Shown here piece after piece: positions 1 to 13,100 of a DNA stretch of 64,000 nucleotides. The position numbers were made by a program, and so were the translations under genes. The stretch spans positions 557,501 to 621,500 of the forward strand of contig JAWNZC010000178.1 in assembly GCA_035771165.1 (NCBI GenBank). Direction: 5' to 3'. The DNA comes from Paragorgia papillata. Taxonomy: Eukaryota; Cnidaria; Anthozoa; Scleralcyonacea; Coralliidae. Each line of letters opens with the position of its first letter. The first letter of the stretch is position 1. The notes under the pieces were generated by a model. That model made no database searches and was not told the origin of the DNA. It was given only the letters and a program-made list of their open reading frames with translations.

Positions 1-299
1 ATGATGATTATGATGGTAAAGATGATGATAATAATGCTGGTGATGATAATGCTGACGATGATGATCATGATAATGGTAATGATGATGATGACGACGATAA
101 TCATGATGATAATAATGATAATGATGATTGATGGTAAAGATGATGATAATAATGTTGGTGATGATACTGATGACGATGTTGATGATGATGATAATGATGA
201 CGACGACGACGATAATCATGATGATGATAATGATTATGATGGTAAAGATGATAATGCTGGCGATGATAATGATGATCATGACGGCGACGATAATTACTA
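1..299. repeat. ATG/GAT trinucleotide microsatellite
   Basis: Imperfect (GAT)n/(ATG)n array with GAC and AAT variants, starting at the window edge and lying in an intron of the TDRD5-like gene just downstream of the exon ending at 312. Its Met/Asp-rich open frames are repeat artefacts. Confidence 0.9.
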
Positions 300-311
300 A
301 TATATACTCAC

Positions 312-3300
312 CTTCTCACTGTTGAACTTGTAGATGTTTCATCAGAAAGCTCCTCACAAACTTGGCGCATGAACTCAAGATCTTCATCGCTTGGTTTCTC
401 TTCTAAGACTAGGTAAAAAGAAATTCAGTATGTTTCATAAAAAAGCATATAATATCTGCAATATCAAAATTCACTATGTTCGATAAAAGAAACCCAAATA
501 TCAAGAAACCAATGTTTCGGTGCTTTGATATACTCACCTTCACAAATAGGCGGCTTTTCTTCCCACGGCACGGCTACGAATGGCTTGGTTGGAGGCAAGT
601 CAACCAGAGGCATAAGCCCATAACTAAATAATGACAGAAAGGAAGAATTTATAATTAGAGGGGTTTTATTTTTATTTTATTTTATTAGCTTTACCAGTTA
701 CACATTACAATTACAAACATAATTATACAGAACGAAAACAGTTTTGGCAGGGACACCGCAACAGCAAAAGCCAATTACTGCGGGCCCAACACACTTAAAA
801 CAAAATAGAATAGATAGATATTACATAATTAATATCAGCGAATCAAGATTAGAAGCAACATTCTAATAATCCTGACACATTGCGAGCAGTATTGCAGGAA
901 GGGCAAATTGTTCTCCATGAACGAGGATCTTCAGGGTCATAGGAATGTACAAGTGCGTTATTACAATATTTAATTAAAAGCGTTTTAAAAGTTGTAAGTT
1001 TAAAACAAAGAGAAAACTGTAGGCCATCAGACAGCGCATTCCATATTCGAGATGTTCTATTAAAAAAAGATATCTGAAACGTTGTAGTTTTGCATTGGCA
1101 ATTACCGAAAAGGGTTGAAGACTGGTAAAGAGCATTGAGCGCTGCTGTTCTTGGGATCATTTAGGATGAAAATCTCTCCCTCCAAGTGACCCCAAGCACC
1201 CTAACGTTCCTAACCCGTCAGCAGTCTTCAACTCTTTTGGGAAATGGCCAATTCAAAGAGATTGAGACTCGTGATAACAAAAACTTTGTGTAGATTACCT
1301 TGATATGCCAGAGTATGGGTTCAAAGGAATAGAATAATCTAAAAAAGAAGTATGATTGGGTACGTTAAATCTTAGACCTGCTGTTCACTCTTACCATAGA
1401 CAGAAAGAATAAACTAGCATAGACAAGTCACGTGAGGTCGTTTGATGCCTTTGATTGGTTAAACTGCATTTTACATATTTAAAACACGAGCAGGAGTGTT
1501 TTATCAGATTTAAAACCACGAGGGCGCAGCCCGAGTGTTTTAGATCTGATAAAACACGTGATGCGAGTGTTTTGAATGGCTTCAAAAACGATTCGTTATT
1601 GGATGTTATGTTCATTAATAGTATTCTTTATATAAAATTGTATGTTCATTAGTATTCTTTATATAAAATTGTATGTTCATTAGTATTCTTTCTGACGTCA
1701 AGAAGTTTTATCAGGTATAAAATCACGGACATGGTACTGATTTCCTTTGTGTTTTCCTCATGAATTATTAATGAGGTTTTGAAAGAAGTTTTAATTTCTA
1801 CCTGGAAATGAATAGTTTATTGCGTTTAAGTTGATTTCTTGATTTAGTGCCTTTTGTCTTTCGTCTGGTAAACTTAATCCTGGCGGTGCAACATGATCAT
1901 TAGGATCTAAAAGAAAAAAAACAAGAAAATACTTCACTTCCAATTTTTTAACCTTTATGTATACCAAATACCATTTTTAAGACGCCCGCTATACGCAGGC
2001 AACAGAGTTTCTGCTCACTGGTAAAACTGAATCATATTTAAAAACGATTCTTAAAATGCCAAGTATCAGTTGTAATATTTCGAAAGTTGGTGTTCCTGGT
2101 ACAGTACCTTGTTTCCCACTGAATACTGCAAATTCTTCATCCACAAGAAGGTCATTAACATGTACATCATCCTCAGAAGTCGTATCGCAAATACACAGAC
2201 TCAATATATCATCCTGAACAAAGCAAAAGCCGCGCTTAACCGATTTATAACCGATAGGAACGTATATTCGGGCAAAGTAGTTGCCTGACGTGCATGGTTT
2301 TTGTAAATCGTCTCGCCAATCAGAAAGCCGAGATGATATTATTCACTAGTGAAACAAATCGTATAGCCAATGAAAAACTCGTAAAGTTAAAACGCGCGAG
2401 TTTTATCGCCTGTATTTAAAAGCTCACTCCCACTCGCACTCACACTCAATGAGTGGCCCCTCACACTCGGCGATAAATGCAACTCAACACTCAATGAGTG
2501 GCCCCTCACACTCGGCGATAAGTGCAACTCAACACTCAATGAGTCTCCACTCACCCTCACTGCGTATGAGACTACACTCACTCTCCAAATACTATTCAAT
2601 ACTCGATAATACTAGATAATACCTCATACTCAGTGAGAGCGAGTGTAGTCTCATACTCAGTGATGGTGAGTGGAGACTCATTGAGTGTTGAGTTGCACTT
2701 ATCGCTGAGTGTGAGAGGCCGGCCACTCATTGAGTGCGAGTGAGCTTTTAGAATACAGGCGTATGTCTCATTCATTACACGCAAATCTCAATTGTCACAT
2801 GTATAAAGGCTGTTTCCCATTACGTCCGCTTTGCTATGTTTTGCAAATAAAAGTTGATTAACCCTTTCATTCGTATTGTTGTTGCAGGACAACTTTACAG
2901 TCTTTTTATCTACTCTATCTAACGCCAGATTATCTTCCTCGTCAAGGGGAGAAATCGCAGAAAGTCATGCACGAAAGGGTTAAAGGTGATGTACAGTCCG
3001 TTCTGCGCATGTACGAAACTAATGTTTACATCTTTATTTACAAAAAAAATACTAATACCTTATTCAAGATTGTAAGCTTTTCTTGGTTCCCATTCATTAC
3101 TTGTACCCAAAACAAAACATTTTCAGGAGAAATCCGAGGAGATATCCTCGCCGAATTGCTTGGTTTTCTGCCATGTTGTTCCTAACGGTTTACATTGAGC
3201 TGAGTACTTCATGTAATTATCTACGAATGTCATGTTTTGGGGAACCACATTGCGGTCATGCGCAAAACGGACTGTACGTCACCTTTCAGCCATGGTAGGG

Positions 3301-6300
3301 CCATGATTAACAACTTAAGAGCTATTATATGATCTGCTTTCTCATCTATATTCTACACTGCTGAATTCCGACATGTTTACCTACCATTCTGTCGCAGACT
3401 AAGCCAACCAGGCCCTTTTCTGCTGTTAATTCGTGCAACCTGTGAGCCGCATTCGGATCCCATTTGTCCTGAGTAGAGAAATGAAACGTCATGTATTCAC
3501 TTAACTACGGTATTTCGCAAAATTTAGGAATAAAAACAGACTTTCAGGAAAAAAATATTACAATAACTCCAACCTTCAAATTGGGTTTAATGTTTGCCAA
3601 CTTGCACTTCAAAGCTTGAGGTGGGAGCTGGAAAAATTCTTTTCTATAAAAAGTCACAACTACAAAGCTCAGAGAAAAGTTAGCTAACCTGATTCACTAG
3701 TGTGTTTACTGCCTAGCTTATACGCTAACCTGACACACTAGTGTGTTTAGTGTCTAGCTTATACACTAACCTGACCCACTAGTGTGTTTACTGTCTAGCT
3801 TACACTAACCTGACCCACTAGTGTGTTTACCGTCTAGCTTATACACTAACCTGACACACTAGTGTGTTTACTGTCTAGCTTATACACTAACCTGACCCAC
3901 CCGTGTTTACTGTCTAGCTTATACACTAACCTGACCCACGAGTGCATGTGTTTACCTTAGCTTATATACGCCAAACCTGACCGACTAGTATACATGTATA
4001 CGCTCTAACCTGACTCACTAGTGAGCTTACTGTCTAGCTTATACGCTAACCTCACCCACTAGCGATTAATAACACCCACCAATTTTGTGCTACAGCTATG
4101 TATATAAACAGGCCCTAATCATGCAACGTACTTCATGAAGCGCAAATCTGACTTCAATACTTGAGCGGAGTTGCCATAGTCAACATAAAATACTTCAACC
4201 AAAACTTGCACTGGTGTAGCTGTTATCAATGCACGATACCACTCATGGTCAACAGGAAACCGCGCCACACAAACCTGAAAAATTTTTCTCAAGCTGTCGT
4301 AAATTGTTAATATACAAGAAAAACTCTGAGCTCCAGGGAAGACTCGAACACACAAACTTACAAATGCTTTTGTTGCGTTGCAAGTTGAAAAGCGTTGTTG
4401 CACGTATATTACCACCCACCTTAAATACAGTGGTGTAGCCAGGGTCTTGGGTTTGGGGGGGGGGCAAGAACCTCTATCTGCTAGGGCCCCCCTTGAAAAT
4501 TTTGCATTTCTAGGGTCTCTGAAACACTATCTCCTGCATTTTGAGGCAAGTATTTAAGAGTAATCTGAAAGCCATAAATAACATAATTTTGTTGAAATCA
4601 AACCAGAACATAGAATGATACACGTCAGAATATCTTTAGATTTATTTATAAACAAGTTGTAAATGTAAAAACAGGTTGGAGGCATTTTGTATAGACCCTT
4701 AGTATTGTAATTTATAGCATATGCATGCCTGCAATATATATAACACATCACTAGTCTACTCACTTGGCCTTAAAACAACTCTACCCCCCCCTCCTACAAG
4801 TTTCTCCACGGATTTAAACTTTTCACGAGAACGGTCTTGGAGACCATTGGTGCGGGGGGGGGGGGGGGGGGCGACCGCCCCCTTTGGCTACGCCACTGCT
4901 TAAACATTGTCACGCAACAATGATTGGGTGGTAATACGTGCAACAACGCAACGAAATTGCGTTGCAAGTTGAAGAAAAATGTTGCCCGTATTACCTCACC
5001 TTAACCATGACGGAACTGTATGTGTGTACGTGACAGATACTTGTTGGACACTACAAGTCACTTTGTCTCTACCCTGCGAGCAGAGCCTTCTTTTCCTTAT
5101 TTCTTCGCTGAGAGAGAGGAAGAAAAGTAGGCTCTGCTGTATTCGTGACTGGTTTCCATTGCGCATGCATGTCAGTTGCTTGGTTACAATCTCGAACCCA
5201 GTCCCAATCAGAGCAGAAAACAAAACGAAAACCGGTTAAACGGGTTTTAAACGGGTTACTTCGTCCTAAATCTTGGACGAAGTCAAACACGAATACAGCA
5301 GAGCCTACTTTTCTTCCTCTCTCTCAGCAAAGAAATAAGGAAAAGAAGGCTCTGCTCGCAGGGTACTTTGTCTCAGTAGTGTCAGTAAATTTCCTTCTTT
5401 CAGCTTGGGGTTTGTAAAGCTTTATTTTCTCTGGTATCATATAAGTACAGTAGAGCAAGATTTCATTCCAGAATGGAAAATGTGTGGAGAGATGTATATT
5501 GTACATGTAAGAAATTTCTAACGCACAACAACAAAGTACAGTACTCTACCTGGCCTAGCTTAATTAAACTATCATCCATCATAAATTGGGCACCATCCTT
5601 TGAACCATAGAATGATCTGTGAAAAGACAACATCAGCTCAGTGTGAGACTAGAAGAGTGGTGCAACGGTGCGGTTGTTGGTGCAGTAATCGATTGCTGGA
5701 TAAGATGCTACTCTACGTTAAAAGACGTTAGGCATGTATAATGTTATAAAACGTTACGCAATGTTATAAGACGTTAGGCTACATTATAAGACGTTACGCT
5801 ACATTGTAATACGTTACGCTACATTGTAATACGTTACACTACATTGTAAAACGTTACACTACATTATAAGACGTTGCGCTACATTATAAGACGTTACCCT
5901 ACATTGTAAGACATTACGCTACATTATAAAAGTAATAAAACGTTACACAAACAGCCAGGCCTACCTCATTGCCTCTTGAAGTTCCTGTAACTGGGCACCA
6001 TGTTGTATCAGCTGCACCCAAAAACACTCAGGACTTTTAACATGGGTAACATAAAGTTCAATGTAGTCTGTCTCAGGCAAAGTTTGTTGAGAATAGTAAG
6101 CATCTTTGCCTACTGCACTTTCTGGCGTATGTATTTTAGTTATGTTCTTATCTGCAATATACAACCAATAAAGATTACATGAACAGTGTACAATTCTAAA
6201 GGTGAAGTAATACGAACTTTGTTGCGTTGCAAGCTGATTAGCCTTGTTGCACGTATTACCACCCACCTTAAACATTGTTACGCAACAATGATTTTGTTGC

Positions 6301-9300
6301 AAAGTTGAAAAAATTTGTTGAAAAAAGTAGACTCCAGTTCTACTTGCTGCAACATGCTGATTCAACTTGCAGCAAAATCATTGTTGCGTGACAATGTTTA
6401 AGATGGGTGATAATACGTGCAACAACGCTTTTCAAGTTGCATTGAAAGTTGAAGAAAAATGTTGCCCGTATTACATCGCCTTAAGTCAGCTTCAAAATGT
6501 ACTATTTCCTTAAAAAGTCTTTCTCAAAAACTGGGCCAAATTTAGCTCAAAATAGTCGTCAAAATGTCAATTTAAAAAAAATAGAGTATACTGTAATTTT
6601 ATTATTTTTAACCACATTTATTTCTCATGATAATAAGGCTAAAAAATAATGGTATTTTTTTGGCCTAATCAACTAAAACCGTACCTATCTTAGATTTCTC
6701 AGCAAGAAACAACAGCCAGTCACCATTGTTAAATGGTCTTTCAATCCTGAAGACATCTGGCAACGAAGACGCCAATTCTATGACGCTGTAGAATCCCAAA
6801 GATAAGACCGACAGTTCCTTGTTAAATCGTGCCTGAAAAACGAAAGTACCAGTACTGGTAATTTATGTATAAGACTGAAACTGCATAGTATAAACATTCA
6901 AGATAAATAAATAATGCTCTTTGAAATAAGGAAATACAGTCTCTAACCTTGTATTCAAATGGAAGTCGAGCAGCCCAGACCCCATTAGGTCTCTTCGCAA
7001 GTGCCTTTAAAAAAATAAAAAAATAATCAATTAACCCTTTAACTCCCACTTTTACATGTCGAGTAAAATCATCTGGTGTTAGACAGAGTGCAGGGGAGCA
7101 CGGGTGGCGTGTGCTGTTAGGGCGCTGCCTCTCACCAATAGTTAAGCCTGGTTAGACGGGGTTAGTACTTGGATGGGTGACCGTCTGGAAATAGCCCCGT
7201 TCTCGGTGTGGGGACTCATGTGAGTAGAGTTTAGTTGGTCTCTCCTGTGCTTCGAGGGTTTTTCGCCGGGTTCTCTGGTTTTCCTCCCTCCGTAAAATCA
7301 ACACCTATAGGTCTTAGCTGTAAATGGAGGACCCCACCAGCTCTGCTGAAAAACTTATCCTCCTTAAATAAAGAATAATAATAATAACTGATGGGAATGG
7401 GAGGGTTAACTTAAGCTTGGTTCTCATATGCCGACAACTCCTACCACTGGCATGCCAGCCACTCAATCCAGTTGATTCAAGTTCAACTTCAGCAATATAC
7501 CAGCAGTAGAATGTCATGAAAACATACATAATAATCAGAAATTTATCATTGTCTTTGAATAAAAAAATTGTAATTATGTAGCTGTCATGCCTGCTAAATT
7601 GAGTTGAGAACTGACACATCAATAGCGTACTGGCGAGCTGCTATTTATAGCACAAAATGCGGACAAACAAACCAAAATTGACTTTCAAATGATTGCAAAT
7701 GAGCCATTGTCTATATTGTTCAGACTGCAAGAATTATGGGTAAAAGCGGACAAACCTAAATAGTGACATCATCACGACGGAGCGCTATTAGCCTGCGAGA
7801 CGGTTCTTGGGTAGAATAATTGTGGGATAGTGAACTCAAGTGGACAATAATGATACTAGGTACTAGATACAGGGCTGCCAAAAGGGGGGGGGGGGGTAGG
7901 GGGACAAGTTGCCCTGGGCCCCCAACTTGAGAAGGGCCCCCTAAAATTCTTGAGATATGGGTTTTTCACATAAGAAAACACGAGCCCCAGAAAGCGTAAA
8001 GATCAGTAACATTAAGTTCATTTTTAGCCAACCCAGGGGAACAATTGAGAACACATAGCAGGGCTCAAAATAACGGACGGTCACCGGTCAAATTTGTATA
8101 ACGCCGGTCATTTTGACCGGTCAAATTAACTTGCAATTAATTTTAATTATTACTTCCCTTTGAAGGAACTTAAAATGATCGTTGTTGTGCTGTTGTAGAC
8201 CCGTTTCATAATGTCTGATATATATTGAAGTGAACTATGCATGCATTTTCCTTTTTATGACAAACGTTCATATTCAGTACTAGCTTATATGTATAGCGTA
8301 GAATATACTTTACATGTTTATTGTTGTGTTGTGTTCAGTTGTGTTGTGTTTGTTTGTTTGTTTGTTTGGGTTTGTTGGGTTTTTTTGAGGGGGGGGGGGG
8401 GGGGGGGGGGGGGGGGAGCGTCGTGAAATTTGACCGGTCAAAAATCACCTTTGACCGGTCACAATTGGAACTGACCAGTCACCATGACCGGCGTAACATG
8501 AAACATTATTTTGAGCCCTGCATAGACATGACCCTATGATGTGTGACATCATCAGGGCCCCCCAAATCAACCCATGTGATCATGGGCCCCAAATCGATAA
8601 TTTGCCCTGGGCCCCATATTTCTCTCAGCGGCCCTGAGTAAGTAGAGAAAGACTCTACTTGACTGGGATTGGAACCAGCAACCTTCAGTCTACTACACAC
8701 GTAAAAACGCACAACTTGTTCACGGTTGCCAACAGGCATGAACAATGTTGTGCTGCTCGCCGTGAACAATGTTGTGCTGCTTGCCGTGAACAAGTTGTCA
8801 ACAAGTTTACTTATGGTTCGAACAACTTGTTCATTGCTAAATCAACAGTCATGAACAAGTTGTTCCAACAGCACATTTTTTATAGCCAACAACGTTGTTT
8901 GCACATGATACAACATGTTGTAACAGCATGACAAAATAACAACAATGTTACAACAATGGTGAACATGGTTGATGTATCAACACGTTCTTCGGTTGTTACA
9001 ACATGCGTGAACAACGGTTGTTGTTTCATCAAGCTGTAACAACTTGTTGAAACAATGATGAACAATGTTGTTCATTTATCAATGTTGTTCACACATGTCA
9101 ACAAGTTGTTACAGCATTGTTCAGGCAACAATGCTGTAACAACTTGCGAGATTTTTACGCGTGTAGTCCGATGGTCTACTAGTCCAAGAGTCTACATGGT
9201 TAAGTTAGTTGGGAGCAGATCATGAAAAGACACATCAATTTTTATACTACAGTTCTATGTAATGTATGTAAATGGTAACATATGCAATCACTAACTGAAA

Positions 9301-10126
9301 TTAATTCTTCCTTTAGCTGGTCACTAACACCACTTTTCGACTCCAGTAAGTTCTTCACTTGTTCTGTCTCTTTTTCAACATTCTTCTTCGAATTCATGAC
9401 GTCATTTTCCAGTGAAGTGAGATCTGTTGCCTGTCTTCTGATTGGAATTATATAGTTGCTGCTAGTTTTGGAGCTTGGGGCACTTGGCTGCGGTTTCAGC
9501 TTCACATCTGGTTGTCTGATGGCTAAAAATGCAGAACATTTATAATAATTGCACACTATATTTTTTTTAGAATTGTATTTTTGGAAAGTTGTAATAAACC
9601 ATTATAATGATTGTTGTTGTTGTTATAATTGTTGTTGTTGTTGTTGTTATTTTGTTGTTGTTGTTGTTGTTGTTGTTGTTATTGTTTTCATTTGTTGTTG
9701 TTATTGCTTTGTTGTTGGTTTTATTGTTCTTATTGTCTATTGTTGTTATTGTTTTGTTGTTGTTGTTGTTGTTGTTGTTTCAATTGTTGTTTTTGTTTAT
9801 TGTTGTTGTTATTGCTTTGTTGCTGTTGTTGGTTTTATTGTTCTTGTTTATTGTTGTTGTTGTTGTTATTGCTTTGTTGTTGTTGTTGTTGTTGTTGTTG
9901 GTTTTATTGTGCTTGTTTATTGTTGTTATTGCTTTGTTGTTGGTTGTTGGTTGTTGGTTGTGGTGGTTTTATTGTTCTTGTTTATTGTTGTTGTTGTTAT
10001 TGCTTTGTTGTTGTTGTTGTTGGTGGTGGTGGTTTTATTGTTCTTGTTTATTGTTGTTATTGCTTTGTTGTTGCTGTTGTTGTGGTGGTTTTATAGTTCT
10101 TATTTATTGTTGTTGTTGTTATTGCT

Positions 10127-10186
<60 letters not shown>

Positions 10187-13100
10187 TTATTGTTCTTGTT
10201 TATTGTTGTTATTGCTTTGTTGTTGGTTGTGGTGGTTTTATTGTTCTTGTTGTTATTGCTTTGTTGTTGTTGTTGTTGTTGGTTGTGGTGGTTTTATTGT
10301 TCTTGTTTATTGTTATTGCTTTGTTGTTGTTGTTGTTGGTTGTTGTTGTTGTTGGTTTTATTGTTCTTGTTTATTGTTGTTGTTATTGCTTTGTTGTTGT
10401 TGTTGTTGGTTTTATTGTTCTTGTTTATTGTTGTTGTTGTTATGTTATTGTTAGTTACTGTTATTGTGAATGTACAGTATTGTACCTGGAAGTGATGGTT
10501 TTCTTCTTATTTCACAAACTCGATACCCTCCTTTAGCATTTTTCACAATGGTGGCAATGTCTTGAATGGAACCCAATAAATGTGACATCGACTTAAAACC
10601 TAATTTTGCAAAATTTATTTCCTCCCCATAGTGTCTCGAATAAGCAGAGTTCAGAGCAGAGCCTAAAACACCATTGGGATAACTCATCAGCAATTCTTTA
10701 ATGTTTGCTCTGAAATAACTTGGGACTATTAAAGGTCTAGTGCATATCACAGGTTTTGAAATTCGTCGAGACCTTGAACGACTGGGCTTCTGTCTGGAAA
10801 CAAGCTTGGCTATGTGCCTTGTACTAGCATCTGCTATGCCTAAAAATGGAAATAAAATTGACAATTACTTTACATACACACATTTACAGTAAACAAAGTA
10901 CAATACAATAAATACAATAGTTATAATTTATGTACCAAAGAATCTGCAAAGTAGTCATTCCCTTTTCCTTTCACATTTATCTACTATTGTGGGCCACTAC
11001 TTTCAGGGGTCACTATTTTCAGAAGCCCTCTACTTTCAGGGGAAAGTGGGTACTACTTTTAGGGAGCCACGGCTTTGGGGGTGGGGGGACCCACTACTTT
11101 GGGGAGGGAACCACTATTTTAGGGTGGGGGGAGTCACTACTTTGGGGTTGGAGAGCCACTATTTTGGGGTGGAGGGAACCACTACTTTGGGGTGGGGGAG
11201 CCACTACTTTGGTGTGGGGGAGCCACAACTTTGAGGTGGGGGGAGCCACTACTTTGGGGTGGGGGGGGGAGCCACTACTTTGGGGTGGAGGGAACCACTA
11301 CTTTGGTGTGGGGGAGCCACTACTCTGGGGTAGGGGGAGCCACAACTTTGGGGTGGGGGGAGCCACTACTTTGGGGTGGGGGGAGCCACTACTTTGGGGT
11401 GGGGGGAGCCACTAGTTCGGGGTGGGGGAAGCCACTACTTTGGGGTGGGGGAAGCCACTATTTTGGGGTGGGGGGAGCCACTAGTTTGGGGTGGGTGAGC
11501 CACTAGTTTGGGGTGGGGGAAGCCACTACTTTGGGGTGGGGGGAGCCACTAGTTTGGGGGGGGGGGAAGCCACTACTTTGGGGTGGAGGGAGCCACTACT
11601 TTGGGGTGGGGGAAGCCACTATTTTGGGGTGGGGGAAGCCACTACTTTGGGGTGGGGGGAGCCACTAGTTTGGGGTGGGGGAAGCCACTATTTTGGGGTG
11701 GGGGAAGCCACTATTTTGGGGTGGGGGTAGCCACTATTTTGGGGTGGGGGTAGCCACTATTTTGGGGTGGGGGAAGCCACTATTTTGGGGTGGGGGAAGC
11801 CACTATTTTGGGGTGTGGGAGCCACTACTTTGGGGTGCTGGAAGCCACTACTTTGGGGTGGGGGAGCCACTACTTTGAGGTGGGGAAGCCACTAGTTTGG
11901 GGTGGGGGAGCCACTACTTTGAGGTGGGGAAGCCACTACTTTGGGGTGGGGAACCACTACTTTTTAATTTTATTTTCCTTTGTACTTTTAAATAAGCCTA
12001 ATAAATATCAAATCCACTACAATAACTAACAGCTCTTACTATATAAACATGCAAGCAAACTGCAGAATACATCACCACATTTTAGCCCTGTATTATTAGG
12101 TCACCTAACACAAATAAAAACCCAACCCTAATCAGTAATCAGGTTTACCGCCCAGCTTATACGCTAACCCGATCCACCTGGCATTGCAGTCTGCAGTTTC
12201 AACCTCTTTCCCTAACAGGGCCAGATTAACGGTCTGTTGGGCCTGGAGCTGCAAGAGGCAACAGGGCCTATACAGGCCTCGAATTATACTTTTATACTAT
12301 ACAAAGACAAAAATGTCCTCCGATAATGAGTTTCCATGAGGCTATCCAAGGACATTTTTCTCTCGGCTAGGACAAAACTGTTATCCTATACAGTCAGGAA
12401 ATCCATGATAAAGAGTGACTAACATTCACATGATATTATGTCATTTATGTGCTATAGTATTAGTTAGTAGTGACTGGTATATAGATATAGGACTGTCTTC
12501 TTCGCTTGGACATGCAGATCGCTTCACTCTGAACAATGTCCTCTGCATATTTTAATGTCAATGCACAATCATGTGCAATTAGCACAGTTGTGCCTGCATT
12601 TCCAGGCTGAATTTCTGGGCTGATCCCGCAATGGCCACCAAAACATTTACACACTGATAATTCAATCATTGGCTGGGATATTCTATTGCTGAACATTTTC
12701 TTACGATTATACATTCGATCGATCGGGAAAATTTAATTTGTGCATTGTTTAGTTTGCCTTGGGAGTTGAAACAGCCTAACAGGCTGGGGGCCCAGGACCA
12801 CAGAATAATTTGATTTTTGTGTTTTGACACAATGATATTGGCAAAGAACACTTTTCACGCTATGGCATTAATTGTTTAGTGTTTGCTATATTTATTATTA
12901 AATTTAATATTGTTGTCTTGGCAAAAGAAGGGCCTATTTCTCTCTTGGGCCTGGAGCTGTAGCCCCATCAGCCCCCGCCTTAATCCGGCCCTGTTCCCCA
13001 AGACTTCAATAGACAAATACACATTGACGTTTTATAATTATAAACGAGACAATAATACCTTTCAGTATCAGCGTTCCATTGATCCACAAAGGGCTCACAA

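Noticed and set aside
9549..10536. Long plus-strand open frames of about 300 codons rich in Val, Leu, Cys
   Set aside because: They are translations of a TTG microsatellite in all three frames and have no non-repeat content.
10930..12029. Series of open frames with a repeating Gly-Val-Gly-Glu-Ala-Thr pattern resembling a structural protein
   Set aside because: Translation of a 22-24 bp minisatellite. Frames shift between units, and the region is intron 1 of a gene on the other strand.
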